The notes: generated by a model from the sequence alone, not told the origin. 64,000 nucleotides of DNA from Micavibrio sp. UBA1850 (GCA_002338525.1 DDIM01000004.1:62001-126000); one strand, 5' to 3'; shown: positions 26,050 to 34,297, counted from the stretch's first letter. Translations and numbers: made by a program.

Positions 26050-26676
26050 TTATCCAACTTGTTGTAAAAACTTTTTGATAAGGGCAGGGTCTTTCACACC
26101 CTTCTCAAGTTCTACGCCACTAGACACATCAAGGGCGGGAGGATTGACCATCTTAATCGCCGCATTCACATTCTCAGGCGTCAGCCCCCCTGCCAAAAAC
26201 CACGGCAAGACGGTGCGAACATTGGACAGCAATGACCAATCAAAGGCAACGCCATGTCCACCAGATGTGCCGTCGACCATTTTCGTATCAAACAATAACC
26301 AATCGGCAACCTGAGAATAAGAGCTGACATATTCTAGATCGCTTTCATCTGCAATTGGGATTGCCTTCATGACAGGAATATTAAATTTCGTCTTCACATC
26401 CATAACGCGCTCAGGCGATTCAAGACCGTGCAGCTGTAACATGGTCAGTGGCACCTCTGATAAAACATCCCTGATCTGCTCATCACTTGCATCAACAAAC
26501 AAACCGACAATCTCTACGGTGTCTGGAATGAGGTGCGCTAAATGTTTGGCGGTTTCTATATCAATGTATCGTGGAGACGGCTCAAAAAACACAAACCCAA
26601 TAAAGCTTGCCCCCGCATCGACGGCAACTTCAAGGCTTTCTTGGTCTCTAACACCACAAATTTTTACTAAACTCAT
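26050..26676 (-). CDS. trpF: Phosphoribosylanthranilate isomerase
   Basis: A 208-aa TIM-barrel enzyme of tryptophan synthesis. KICGVRDQES near the N-terminus holds the catalytic cysteine, GFVFFEPSPRYI follows, LLFDTKMVDGTSGGHGVAFDW holds the catalytic aspartate, and LAGGLTPENV and DVSSGVELEKGVKD bind phosphate. Its start overlaps the pyrF stop by 4 bp (ATGA type), so the two are translationally coupled. trpB and trpA, the frequent partners of trpF in alphaproteobacteria, are absent here. Confidence 0.96.
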   Translation of the reverse strand: MSLVKICGVRDQESLEVAVDAGASFIGFVFFEPSPRYIDIETAKHLAHLIPDTVEIVGLFVDASDEQIRDVLSEVPLTMLQLHGLESPERVMDVKTKFNIPVMKAIPIADESDLEYVSSYSQVADWLLFDTKMVDGTSGGHGVAFDWSLLSNVRTVLPWFLAGGLTPENVNAAIKMVNPPALDVSSGVELEKGVKDPALIKKFLQQVG

Positions 26677-27365
26677 TTTATACTCTCCAATATATCACGT
26701 GCTGCCTGCGCAGGATTATCCGCCTGCGTAATCGGACGACCAATAACCAGATGTGTTGCACCAAGGTCAAGCGCTTGCTTGGGTGTCATTACACGTTTTT
26801 GGTCATTGAGCGCACTTCCCGCTGGACGAATGCCTGGTGTCATAAGCACAAAATCATTCCCGCATGCATTTCGCAGCACGTCTATTTCCTTTGAAGAACA
26901 AACCACACCCTCAAGACCTGCTTTTTTTGTTAATTGCGCAAGTGTTTGAACCTGCGCCTCTGCTGGCGTTTGCTGACCAACATCAGATAACGCCCCATCA
27001 TCTAAGCTGGTAAGCACCGTTACCGCCAATAACTTCGACCCCTCAAAACAGGCCTGTTTAGCCGCAACCATCATATCATAGCCGCCTGCTGCGTGGACAT
27101 TCAAATATGCAGGCTTCAAACGATGTGACACGGCCTTGACCGCGCCGGCCACAGTGTTTGGAATATCATGAAACTTTAAATCAAGAAATAAAGGCGCATC
27201 AGGCGCAACTGACATGGCTTGCTCGATACCATCAGGGCCAAAATGGTTGAAAAACTCCAACCCTAATTTAATACCTATGTCCGCTTCAGATAGCGATTTG
27301 ATAAGTGTTTTAGCCTTATCCAAATCTGAAACGTCAATTGCACAGAATATTTTTTGTGAAACCAT
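26673..27365 (-). CDS. pyrF: Orotidine 5'-phosphate decarboxylase
   Basis: A 230-aa TIM-barrel enzyme that makes UMP. AIDVSDLDKA binds substrate. FLDLKFHDIPNTV (about 60-73) carries the catalytic Lys/Asp set. HAAGGYDMM, VTVLTS and TPGIRPAGSALNDQKRV (phosphate loop) follow in order. It is the first gene of a pyrF-trpF pair. Upstream on the minus strand, TTGCGT and TATGAA spaced by 17 bases could be its promoter. Confidence 0.96.
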   Translation of the reverse strand: MVSQKIFCAIDVSDLDKAKTLIKSLSEADIGIKLGLEFFNHFGPDGIEQAMSVAPDAPLFLDLKFHDIPNTVAGAVKAVSHRLKPAYLNVHAAGGYDMMVAAKQACFEGSKLLAVTVLTSLDDGALSDVGQQTPAEAQVQTLAQLTKKAGLEGVVCSSKEIDVLRNACGNDFVLMTPGIRPAGSALNDQKRVMTPKQALDLGATHLVIGRPITQADNPAQAARDILESIK

Positions 27366-27486
27366 TCATGTCTCTCTTTCTTAATTAATCATATCATTTC
27401 ATAGAGTTATTTTGCACTTCACGCAAGTTTCAATCGCACAGAAACACGACAGACTTAAACAAAATTAATATTTTCATAATTTAATG

Positions 27487-27514
27487 TTGACATATTCCCA
27501 ATTATGTATATATA
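27487..27514 (+). promoter_or_regulatory. Sigma70-like promoter of candidate sRNA
   Basis: A perfect TTGACA at 27487-27492 is followed after 16 bases by TATATA at 27509-27514. No coding region follows on this strand; instead a compact two-hairpin unit ends in a terminator at 27611. Predicted transcription start is near 27521. Confidence 0.6.
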
Positions 27515-27520
27515 TGTACG

Positions 27521-27611
27521 TAGAGTTCTACTAATACATTCCTTGTATTGTAGAATTTCCCCACATTTAAACTTGACCATCAGAACCTCGGTTCTGGTGG
27601 TTCTTTTTTTT
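27521..27611 (+). ncRNA. Candidate small RNA, about 90 nt
   Basis: The pyrF upstream gap of about 325 bp has no gene but holds a promoter, two hairpins and a terminator in order. Hairpin 1 pairs 27526-27531 with 27550-27555 and 27533-27538 with 27544-27549, which is 12 base pairs with one bulged T and loop TTCCT. A single-stranded stretch with CCCCAC follows. Hairpin 2 is a 9-bp terminator stem with loop CCTCGG. No start codon opens a frame of useful length inside it. The architecture is that of a trans-acting sRNA. I cannot match it to a named family. Confidence 0.6.
27577..27611 (+). terminator. Intrinsic terminator of candidate sRNA
   Basis: Stem 27577-27585 pairs with 27592-27600 over 9 bp with one G-U pair, loop CCTCGG, followed by a run of T interrupted by one C. 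On the minus strand there is no T-run, so it terminates plus-strand transcription only. Confidence 0.8.
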
Positions 27612-27689
27612 AAGATCACTTCAAAAGAAAACATAAAAAAAAGGAGCTAAAAAGCTCCTCTTCATCCTCAAATATCTCAATGTATCCTT

Positions 27690-27977
27690 TTAAATACCTA
27701 TCTGTATAAGGGGTACAGTAAATTGGTCAGGATCTCTGTTATCATTTGCATATGCGACAACAAGTATCTTGCGCGCCAACATAACCTTTCTTATTGCCTC
27801 TTCCGGAAGCTCATGTGTCATAAGATCGCCTTCACTGTCTTGCATATCGTAGACAAGCATCATAAGACGTTGGTCTTTGTAAAACTCTATTCGTTGGGCA
27901 TCTGCGGGTAATCGTGCATCAGTCACAATCATCAACGTACCGTCAGGAAGCTCACATAAATCAATATTGCGTGTCAT
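27690..27977 (-). CDS. Hypothetical protein, 95 aa
   Basis: Not recognised. It is a small soluble beta-rich protein (DLCELPDGTLMIVTDARLP; QRLMMLVYDMQDSEGD; KILVVAYANDN). GGAGG lies inside the last codons of the upstream 57-aa gene, 8 nt before this ATG, so the two genes are coupled. The pattern of strands and the short length suggest a one-domain protein, but nothing supports a function. Confidence 0.7.
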   Translation of the reverse strand: MTRNIDLCELPDGTLMIVTDARLPADAQRIEFYKDQRLMMLVYDMQDSEGDLMTHELPEEAIRKVMLARKILVVAYANDNRDPDQFTVPLIQIGI

Positions 27978-27978
27978 A

Positions 27979-28152
27979 TTAAACCTCCAAACTCATGTCA
28001 AATTGCTGTTTTGCAACAGGATTAACGGCAACTGAAAAGTCTTGGTTAATGTTGGCAACAGGCATATTTTGCATGGCTAACTGTTCCTGAAATTCAGGAG
28101 GAAGGCCATCTAAAGCCGCTCCACTACCTGCTAAATGTGTGATCCCACTCAT
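27979..28152 (-). CDS. Small hypothetical protein, 57 aa
   Basis: A frame of 57 codons plus stop begins at the ATG at 28152 (MSGITHLAGSGAALDGLPPE...) and ends one base before the start of the next gene. AAGGG about 9 nt upstream supports the start, and the downstream gene uses a ribosome-binding site within this frame. No membrane segment is seen. It is probably a real coupled gene pair with the 95-aa protein. Function unknown. Confidence 0.6.
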   Translation of the reverse strand: MSGITHLAGSGAALDGLPPEFQEQLAMQNMPVANINQDFSVAVNPVAKQQFDMSLEV

Positions 28153-28282
28153 ATTTTTTTCCCTTTTATTTGTTACTCCATTATCTTATACGTCAATATA
28201 ATTTACAAATTCTTGAGATTATGTTGCATTTTATCTAATAATTATAAAAACTTACCATCTTTCAATATAAAGGCCATATACC

Positions 28283-28804
28283 GTGAAAACCCAAACACTC
28301 CCTACGTCTCCGCAACATTTACTTACGCTTTTAGACACTTTGTCTGTGTCCTACACGCTTCACCATCACGTCGCTGTACATTCGGTGGAAGACGCCACAG
28401 ACGTCGATCAGCAGGTAGAGGCAACGGGATGCCGTAATTTATTTTTACGCGACAAAAAAAAGAAAATGTTTTTGCTAACCGTCCAAAATGACACAGCCAT
28501 CGACCTTAAAAAATTGGAAAAACGCCTGAGCTGCGGGCGTCTGTCTTTTGGCTCGGCTGAGAGATTATTTGATAATTTAGGCGTACGCCCGGGCTCTGTC
28601 TGTCCCTTTTCAATTATGAATGATAAAGACCATAATGTGACATTAATATTAGAAGAAGACATGATGCGCCAAGACAAGGTCGCCTATCATCCTATGCAAA
28701 ACACAATGACTGTGGCTCTAACACCCCAAGACCTGATCAAGTTTTTGGATCATATCAATCATCCATACGAAATTATTGATCTAAAAACAGTCAGACCTGA
28801 ATAA
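28283..28804 (+). CDS. YbaK/ProX-like aminoacyl-tRNA deacylase
   Basis: A 173-aa protein of the YbaK/ProX editing family, which removes wrongly attached amino acids (usually Ala from tRNA-Pro). Typical segments are HHVAVHSVEDATDV, GCRNLFLRDKKKKMFLLTV, LSFGSAERLFDNLGVRPGSVCPF and NVTLILEEDM. The start appears to be GTG at 28283, with AAGG about 10 nt upstream and no suitable ATG. The PrdX/ProXp-ala sub-type fits best. The tRNA-Pro(GGG) gene lies 3.6 kb away, which is likely coincidence. Confidence 0.88.
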   Translation: MKTQTLPTSPQHLLTLLDTLSVSYTLHHHVAVHSVEDATDVDQQVEATGCRNLFLRDKKKKMFLLTVQNDTAIDLKKLEKRLSCGRLSFGSAERLFDNLGVRPGSVCPFSIMNDKDHNVTLILEEDMMRQDKVAYHPMQNTMTVALTPQDLIKFLDHINHPYEIIDLKTVRPE

Positions 28805-28944
28805 TTTACGGCCTCAATCATAAAAACGCACGCCGTATCCTCTTCTTAGGTCATAAAATGCGCCCCGCTCGTTTTTGCGCCCTTTAAATCGTTTTAGATT
28901 GATCTACCTAGATAGAAGCTAAAATGAGACGAAGGAGACATAAA

Positions 28945-30102
28945 ATGAGCGCCGCAACAAAAAAGATAGACCCAACACATAACCAAGCCCTGTTCGATGA
29001 GATTAAAGTTGGAGATATTACCGTTAAAAATAGAGTTTTCATGGCGCCCCTTACAAGAGCACGCTCTACGAACCCAGGCCATAAGCAGACACCGTTGCAC
29101 GCTCTTTACTATGCACAACGTGCAGGCGCTGGTTTAATCGTCTCTGAGGCCACTCAAATTAGCCAACAGGGCCAAGGGTATGCATGGACACCAGGCATCT
29201 TTACTGATGAGCAAGTAGAAAGTTGGAAAGTTGTAAACGACGCCGTGCATAATGAGGGCGGTCACATTTTTTGCCAGCTCTGGCATGTAGGCGCCATCTC
29301 TCATAATGTTTTTCAACCCGATAATCAGTCCCCTGTATCGTCTAGCGCATGGACACCAGAAGGTGAGGCGTTTGTGGGTGATTATCACGAAGATGGTCCA
29401 ATGGTTCCGCATCCAGAATCTAGAGAACTGACAAAAGATGAAATTAAAGCCATTATCGAAGATTACAAACACGCCGCACAATGCGCAAAAGACGCAGGCT
29501 TTGATGGTGTGGAATTTCACGCAGCCAACGGCTATCTGATTGATCAATTCATGAGAGATTCGGTCAATAAACGTACAGATGAATATGGCGGATCTATCGA
29601 AAACCGTCTGCGATTGCTCAATGAGGTTGTAGATGCCTTAACAGAAATACTCCCTGCGTCACGCATTGGTGTTCGTCTCTCGCCTATGGGTGGGCCCGGC
29701 GGCAGTAAAGATAGTGACCCAGAAGCATTATATACAGCCGCAACAAAAGCACTTAGCGGCCGCGGGCTTGCCTACCTACACGTCATTCGCCCCAACAATC
29801 ACACAGGTGATGGAAGCGATCTAGAATTTGGAAATGACCTTTCGAAAAAAATGCGCAATATTTTTGATGGGGTGTTTGTCGCCAATGGTGAGTTTAGTGC
29901 ACAAGAAGCCTGCGAATGGATCGAAAATGATTATGCAGACGCTGTGGCATTTGGACGTGATTTTATCGCAAATCCAGACCTACCTGAACGCTTTGCACGT
30001 AACGCAAAGCTTAACGATCCTGATTCAGATACATTTTATGGCGGTAAAGACAAAGGCTATACCGACTACCCATCGTTGGTTAAAACTGACGACGAACTCT
30101 AA
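28945..30102 (+). CDS. Old yellow enzyme family FMN oxidoreductase (NemA-like)
   Basis: A 385-aa alkene reductase. NRVFMAPLTRARS and CQLWHVGAISH contact FMN. FHAANGYLIDQFMRDSVNKR carries the HxxN substrate-binding pair, followed by DEYGGSIENRLR and the FMN-phosphate motif VAFGRDFIANPDLPERF. I chose the ATG at 28945 because AAGGAG lies 7 nt before it; the in-frame ATG at 28924 would put that site inside the gene. The family reduces electrophilic alkenes, nitroesters and maleimides, often in stress responses. The natural substrate is unknown. Confidence 0.93.
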   Translation: MSAATKKIDPTHNQALFDEIKVGDITVKNRVFMAPLTRARSTNPGHKQTPLHALYYAQRAGAGLIVSEATQISQQGQGYAWTPGIFTDEQVESWKVVNDAVHNEGGHIFCQLWHVGAISHNVFQPDNQSPVSSSAWTPEGEAFVGDYHEDGPMVPHPESRELTKDEIKAIIEDYKHAAQCAKDAGFDGVEFHAANGYLIDQFMRDSVNKRTDEYGGSIENRLRLLNEVVDALTEILPASRIGVRLSPMGGPGGSKDSDPEALYTAATKALSGRGLAYLHVIRPNNHTGDGSDLEFGNDLSKKMRNIFDGVFVANGEFSAQEACEWIENDYADAVAFGRDFIANPDLPERFARNAKLNDPDSDTFYGGKDKGYTDYPSLVKTDDEL

Positions 30103-30151
30103 TCATAAGTTTAAAAGATACATAAAATCCGGTAGCCTTATTAAAAAAAGG

Positions 30152-30985
30152 CTATTGGTCTACGGCGATATAAAACCATTCATCACCCACAACGGCATTA
30201 CCATTTGGAATGAATATATGGCCATCGACGGATGCGCGCTCTTCCGTGTTATCATCATAAGTGCCAATCACATCTCCCTTTTTGACCTTGTCACCATGTG
30301 ACCAATTTTTAGAAAATTCACCTTCAGATTTTTTTAAAACTCTCTCAACAACATGAACATAGTCAGTGTGTTTTTCATCTGGAGTGCCATCAATCATATC
30401 AAAAAACTTCATTGCATTTATCGCGCTTTGTTTTGCAACAACGATTGAATGTGGATCATCGTGAAACCCGCACTCAACCGTCACCGATATTCCACCGCCT
30501 CGGCGCGCACAAGCAGAGCTAGTGTGATCTTCTTCCGGGTAAAATAGCTCAGGCCAGCCTGTCACCACACTATCCAACCCAAGACTAAGTGCAAAATCTT
30601 TTGCCTTCCCTTCTGGGTAATCCAAAAACCCAAAAGGTTCAGATGCCGTATGGTTAGAGTGCAAATCTAAAACGCAATCATATGATTGCAATATCGGCAC
30701 TAGCTCGTTTGCCAAATGTTCTTCATAGTTTTGTGGGGTTTCGTGATGGTAAAAAATGCGATTTAAATTTTCATCGACATAGCGAACATTCTGTTCATAA
30801 GCATGCGGGTTACAAACAGGAATAAAGGAGACTTTACCCGCTTTAATTTCTATCTCACCTGCGCGCAACTCTGAAATTAGTTGTTCAATCGCATGCGATC
30901 CACATTTCTCATTTCCGTGAACTGCACCTAAAATCAATAAAGTTGGCCCAGCTTGCCCTGAATCAAAATCAATTGTGTCTACCAT
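30152..30985 (-). CDS. Succinylglutamate desuccinylase/aspartoacylase-family protein
   Basis: A 277-aa zinc-dependent amide hydrolase of the M14-related AstE/AspA group. GAVHGNEKCGS supplies the HxxE zinc ligands and CVLDLHSNHTASEP the later His. RYVDENLNRIF and SVTVECGFHDD complete the active site. The C-terminal 75 residues form a beta domain with biotinyl-like character (SHGDKVKKGDVIGTY). It lies 11 bp downstream of a GNAT gene and is probably co-transcribed, suggesting an acyl-amino-acid metabolic pair. The substrate is unknown; AstE itself is unlikely as no other ast genes are present. Confidence 0.85.
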   Translation of the reverse strand: MVDTIDFDSGQAGPTLLILGAVHGNEKCGSHAIEQLISELRAGEIEIKAGKVSFIPVCNPHAYEQNVRYVDENLNRIFYHHETPQNYEEHLANELVPILQSYDCVLDLHSNHTASEPFGFLDYPEGKAKDFALSLGLDSVVTGWPELFYPEEDHTSSACARRGGGISVTVECGFHDDPHSIVVAKQSAINAMKFFDMIDGTPDEKHTDYVHVVERVLKKSEGEFSKNWSHGDKVKKGDVIGTYDDNTEERASVDGHIFIPNGNAVVGDEWFYIAVDQ

Positions 30986-30996
30986 ATTATTATCTC

Positions 30997-31572
30997 CTAA
31001 AGACCCAAATGTCTGTGGTGGTTGTATAGCTTTGTACCATCGTCCATGTCTATACCTTCACTGACAATATCAACCCCATGTTTTTCAAACAACGATACAC
31101 TTGCAATATTATCTTGCGCGGTTTCTGCCACCAAATGCGGCCGCTTAATTTGATGCGCAACAGCCACCCATTCATTGACGAGCTTGTCTCCCAAACCATG
31201 CCCTCTACATTGAGGGTCAACAGCAACACCTTGCAAAACCGTCATTTGGTCTAATGCTGGCATAGCCTTCATATCAGTCATACCTGTGTTGGGGTGTTCA
31301 ATACTGGGAACAACGATGAGAGCTTGTGCGACCAATTGATTATCCATGTTTGTTAGGGCAATGGCCATACCGCCCGCTTGAAAATGGTCTTTCAAAAAGC
31401 TCTTTGTCTTTAATAGAAAAAACGACTTATTACTCTCGGATAAGTTTTCGTATATGTCTTTTTGAAATTGATGAAGGACATCAACATTGTGGTCACAAGG
31501 AGATTTGTACAATATCGATTTGTGAATTTCTGGTTCTGAAATGTTTGTTTTTAACGCCGATTGAATGTTCAT
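30997..31572 (-). CDS. GNAT-family N-acetyltransferase
   Basis: A 191-aa acetyltransferase. The acetyl-CoA motif reads LQGVAVDPQCRGHGLGDKLVNEWV (about 115-138), with VAETAQDNIASVSLFEKHGVDIV as motif B. The N-terminal helical 60 residues are less conserved. It precedes an aspartoacylase-like hydrolase by 11 bp, so the two probably act on the same amine or amino acid. Substrate unknown. Confidence 0.87.
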   Translation of the reverse strand: MNIQSALKTNISEPEIHKSILYKSPCDHNVDVLHQFQKDIYENLSESNKSFFLLKTKSFLKDHFQAGGMAIALTNMDNQLVAQALIVVPSIEHPNTGMTDMKAMPALDQMTVLQGVAVDPQCRGHGLGDKLVNEWVAVAHQIKRPHLVAETAQDNIASVSLFEKHGVDIVSEGIDMDDGTKLYNHHRHLGL

Positions 31573-31957
31573 TATGTGTCTCTTTTTATGTATTCAATAA
31601 TTTAGGGAGAATATAAAAAGCCTAAGTTTCAGCGGTGCGCTTTAGCTTAAGCGCTGATCAATCTATTGGGATGTGTAAAATGATTCCGACAGACGATCAG
31701 CAGGTCATTCGTCGTGTACGGCGTCGTGAAATCAAAGGCGTGGATATACCCAGCAGCGTGCTAAACACTGCTTTAAAAATACGATCGTTATCTGTATTTG
31801 GATTAAACATAATATATTTATAACTAATAGTTGAAGAAAAAGGAAGAAAAAAATAACCAAATGATCCGCCCCCTTTACCATTGGTTGTATCGCCCTACTT
31901 AATTTTTTGGTAAATAAGAACGTCACATAAGAAAAAATTACATAAGAAAGTTTATAC
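31573..31957. other. Intergenic region with a hairpin, no supported gene
   Basis: This 385-bp gap between a divergent GNAT gene and gloA contains a perfect 6-bp stem (GCGCTT with AAGCGC, about 31634-31651), flanked by TCAGC and GCTGA arms that can extend it past a small internal loop. A 62-codon open frame crosses it but has no ribosome-binding site and no recognisable sequence. The hairpin would lie in the leader of the minus-strand GNAT transcript. I see no other feature here. Confidence 0.4.
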
Positions 31958-32413
31958 ATGGAATACCTTCACACAATGGTTCGCGTCAAAGATTTAGAGG
32001 CATCACTTGATTTTTATTGCAATAAATTTGGCCTTATCGAGACAAGCCGCATGGAAAATGAAAAGGGACGCTTTACGCTCGTTTTTCTTGCCGCCAAAGG
32101 CGATGCTGAGCGCGCAAATGAGACTAAATCACCATTGCTAGAGCTAACATATAACTGGCCTGATGAAGATGGTAAGCAGGAAGAATATGGATCTGGCCGA
32201 AATTTTGGTCACCTCGCCTACCGCGTTGAAAACATTTACGAGACTTGTCAAAACCTAATGGATAAAGGTGTTGTTATAAATCGTCCGCCACGCGATGGAC
32301 ATATGGCATTTGTAAAATCACCAGACAATATCTCGATTGAACTTTTACAAAAAGGTGATGCGCTAGAACCTCAAGAGCCTTGGGCATCAATGAAAAATAC
32401 GGGAAGCTGGTAA
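31958..32413 (+). CDS. gloA: Lactoylglutathione lyase (glyoxalase I)
   Basis: A 151-aa metalloenzyme that converts the methylglyoxal-glutathione adduct to lactoylglutathione. The four metal ligands are visible: His in YLHTMVRVKD (residue 5), Glu in LLELTYNW (about 63), His in FGHLAYRV (about 87) and Glu in SIELLQKG (about 128). Length and the absence of the eukaryotic insertion fit the bacterial nickel-type enzyme. It is followed 9 bp later by a tRNA gene on the other strand. Confidence 0.94.
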   Translation: MEYLHTMVRVKDLEASLDFYCNKFGLIETSRMENEKGRFTLVFLAAKGDAERANETKSPLLELTYNWPDEDGKQEEYGSGRNFGHLAYRVENIYETCQNLMDKGVVINRPPRDGHMAFVKSPDNISIELLQKGDALEPQEPWASMKNTGSW

Positions 32414-32422
32414 AAGGAAAAA

Positions 32423-32500
32423 TGGTCGGAGTGATAGGATTTGAACCTACGACCCCTAAGCCCCCAGCTTAGTGCGCTAACCATGCTGCGCCACACTCCG
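32423..32500 (-). tRNA. tRNA-Pro (anticodon GGG)
   Basis: On the minus strand the acceptor arm CGGAGTG pairs with CACTCCG, the D stem is GCGC/GCGC, the anticodon stem CTAAG/CTTAG holds loop CTGGGGG with anticodon GGG, and the T arm contains GGTTCAAATCC. C1-G72 is typical of bacterial tRNA-Pro. The terminal CCA is encoded. Confidence 0.95.
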
Positions 32501-32592
32501 ACATGCCTATAGATTTAGGCGATCTTGTTTGATTATTCAACGCTTAAATCTTTGGGCTGGCGATTTTTTATGAAATTGATATAACAACCAGC

Positions 32593-33303
32593 ATGAAAGA
32601 TATAAATTTAGTTATATGGGATCTTGATGGTACGAAATACAAACACCATGACCATATGCAAGATATTTTTGACAATACAATTGTTGAGGTCGTAAACAAA
32701 GTCCTTCGTGACAATGGCGCCGATCCTCTTCCCCATCAGGAAATAAAAGAGCAAGCCCATCAGTCTTTTTTAGACAATGGCCTGAGCTGGAAGTTTTTTT
32801 CTGAAAAATACGCGCTTGACCCTCATGAAACATTCAAAACGTACAATGAAATGATGTCTCTAAACATCGTCGATAGCGCCCCTTCAAAAAATTATAAAGC
32901 CCAAATTCAAAACACAAAAAAAATTGGCATCGAACACATCATCTACACGCATGGTAGCCGCGAGTGGGCCAAACGTGTTTTAAAAAAGATCGATTTACAT
33001 GAAGAATTTGCAGACGACACCATATTTGATATAAGTCATACGCAGTGGGCGTTGAAACACACATCTATCGATAGTGGCTATCAAAAGTTGATTGCCCTGC
33101 GCCCTTTTGAACCCAAAACCACGGTGATGGTTGAAGATACCGAGCGCGGATTAATTGCGGCGAAAGATATGGGGTTAACTACGATTTTAATCGACCGTGA
33201 TAAGGCCCATAAAAAAGCACCCAGCCACGTTGATTATTTATACAATTGCCCAGAAGAATTTTTACACGCCGTTTTAAAAGAAAATCAAAAATCCGAGACT
33301 TAA
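32593..33303 (+). CDS. HAD-superfamily hydrolase
   Basis: A 236-aa haloacid-dehalogenase phosphatase. Motif I is WDLDGT with nucleophile Asp10, motif II is IIYTHGS, and motif IV is MVEDTERGL. The cap is a helical type like those of pyrimidine 5'-nucleotidases and phosphoglycolate phosphatases. The stop codon falls at the end of the first copy of a 15-bp tandem repeat, so the C-terminal KSET comes from the repeat. Substrate unknown. Confidence 0.88.
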   Translation: MKDINLVIWDLDGTKYKHHDHMQDIFDNTIVEVVNKVLRDNGADPLPHQEIKEQAHQSFLDNGLSWKFFSEKYALDPHETFKTYNEMMSLNIVDSAPSKNYKAQIQNTKKIGIEHIIYTHGSREWAKRVLKKIDLHEEFADDTIFDISHTQWALKHTSIDSGYQKLIALRPFEPKTTVMVEDTERGLIAAKDMGLTTILIDRDKAHKKAPSHVDYLYNCPEEFLHAVLKENQKSET

Positions 33304-33346
33304 AAATCCGAGACTTAAAAATCCGAGACTTAAAAATCCAAGACTT
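33287..33346 (+). repeat. 15-bp tandem repeat, four copies
   Basis: Four head-to-tail copies of AAAAATCCGAGACTT (the last has one change) span the HAD stop codon and run to within 4 bp of the merR stop. Being a multiple of three, copy number changes would not alter the frame. Origin by slippage is likely. Confidence 0.9.
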
Positions 33347-33350
33347 AAAA

Positions 33351-33866
33351 TTAAGATTTTAGGTGATCGCGAATTTCAATCAGATCATTGAGCATTGTCT
33401 CTAAAATAACCTTTTGGCGCGAAGACAACTCAACACGTCCATTTGCAGACATTGATTGAGGTTTTTGCGTATTAGGAGACGTTGAGTACTGGCTTTGATC
33501 TGTGACGCCCACTGATTGGTTTGATTGTTCTGGAACTGGTTTACGTAGCGATAACTGACCCACTTGTCGCTTGCTTAAGCCTTTGAGCAGTTTCTGAGCG
33601 CCTTTGATTGTATAGCCCTCTTTGTATAAAATCGTATGAATTTTTTCTAAAACTTCGACGTCTTCAGGACGGTAATATCGACGCCCGCCCCCACGTGTCA
33701 GTGGCTTGACTTGCGAAAACTTTGTCTCCCAAAAGCGAAGTACGTGTTGCTGCACGTCAAGATGCTCAGCAACTTCACTGATCGTACGGAAAGCCCCTTT
33801 GGCTTTCTGATCTTTACCGTTATTTTCACCCTCTATCCCACTGTTTTCTGCCGTATTCATATTCAT
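33351..33866 (-). CDS. MerR-family transcriptional regulator
   Basis: A 171-aa protein with a MerR winged helix at about 28-95: RTISEVAEHLDVQQHVLRFWETKF, LTRGGGRRYYRPEDVEVLEKIH. The N-terminal 25 residues are polar. After a Ser/Gln-rich linker, a short helix (SSRQKVILETMLNDLIEIRDHL) probably makes the dimer. It has no metal-binding cysteines. It follows ihfA on the same strand, the usual alphaproteobacterial arrangement, so its conserved partner is IHF rather than a metal-response gene. Confidence 0.9.
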   Translation of the reverse strand: MNMNTAENSGIEGENNGKDQKAKGAFRTISEVAEHLDVQQHVLRFWETKFSQVKPLTRGGGRRYYRPEDVEVLEKIHTILYKEGYTIKGAQKLLKGLSKRQVGQLSLRKPVPEQSNQSVGVTDQSQYSTSPNTQKPQSMSANGRVELSSRQKVILETMLNDLIEIRDHLKS

Positions 33867-33935
33867 TTTTTATACTCTCCAGGCTAGAAAAAGTGACACA
33901 TTTTTTAAGATCTCCCGCTCACCCTAAAAAGACCC

Positions 33936-34232
33936 TTACTTACTTTTGTTCATAAGGTTTTTAAGAATGTGCGATGCCTTAAACACCAATACACGTCTTG
34001 GCGTGATCGGAACTTCAACCCCTGTTTTAGGGTTACGTCCAATACGCTCTTTCTTGTCACGGAGCACAAAGCTTCCGAAACCAGAAATTTTTACATTTTC
34101 ACCATCAATTAAACCATCAGACATTTCCTCAAATACTGAATCAACAATATCTGCGGACTCACTGCGTGAAAGTCCAAGTTTCTGGTAAAGAGCATCTGCA
34201 AGATCAGCTCTAGTAATCGTTTTTTCGGTCAT
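33936..34232 (-). CDS. ihfA: Integration host factor subunit alpha
   Basis: A 98-aa DNA-bending protein: TITRADLADALYQKLGLSR, GENVKISGFGSFVLRDKKERIGRNPKTGVEVPI and RRVLVFKAS are the HU/IHF signature in order. The alpha rather than beta subunit is favoured by the N-terminus and by its position with merR, fabH and plsX. It has its own promoter within the gap after fabH. Confidence 0.95.
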   Translation of the reverse strand: MTEKTITRADLADALYQKLGLSRSESADIVDSVFEEMSDGLIDGENVKISGFGSFVLRDKKERIGRNPKTGVEVPITPRRVLVFKASHILKNLMNKSK

Positions 34233-34268
34233 GTTAACACCTTCAAACTATTCTTTTTGTAAGTCCAT

Positions 34269-34297
34269 AGAATATAAGATTTTTGATTATTCGTCAA
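34269..34297 (-). promoter_or_regulatory. Promoter of ihfA
   Basis: On the minus strand TTGACG and TATTCT are separated by exactly 17 bases, putting the transcription start near 34262, about 30 nt ahead of the ihfA ATG. A good sigma70-type match. Confidence 0.65.

Noticed and set aside
30133..30154. 7-bp hairpin TAGCCTT/AAGGCTA as a terminator
   Set aside because: No T-run follows on either strand, and it overlaps the end of the aspartoacylase-like gene.
31635..31823. 62-codon frame in the gap before gloA
   Set aside because: GTG start, no ribosome-binding site, no recognisable sequence, and it runs through a hairpin.
33287..33346. CRISPR array
   Set aside because: The repeats are directly adjacent 15-bp units with no spacers and no cas genes are in the window.
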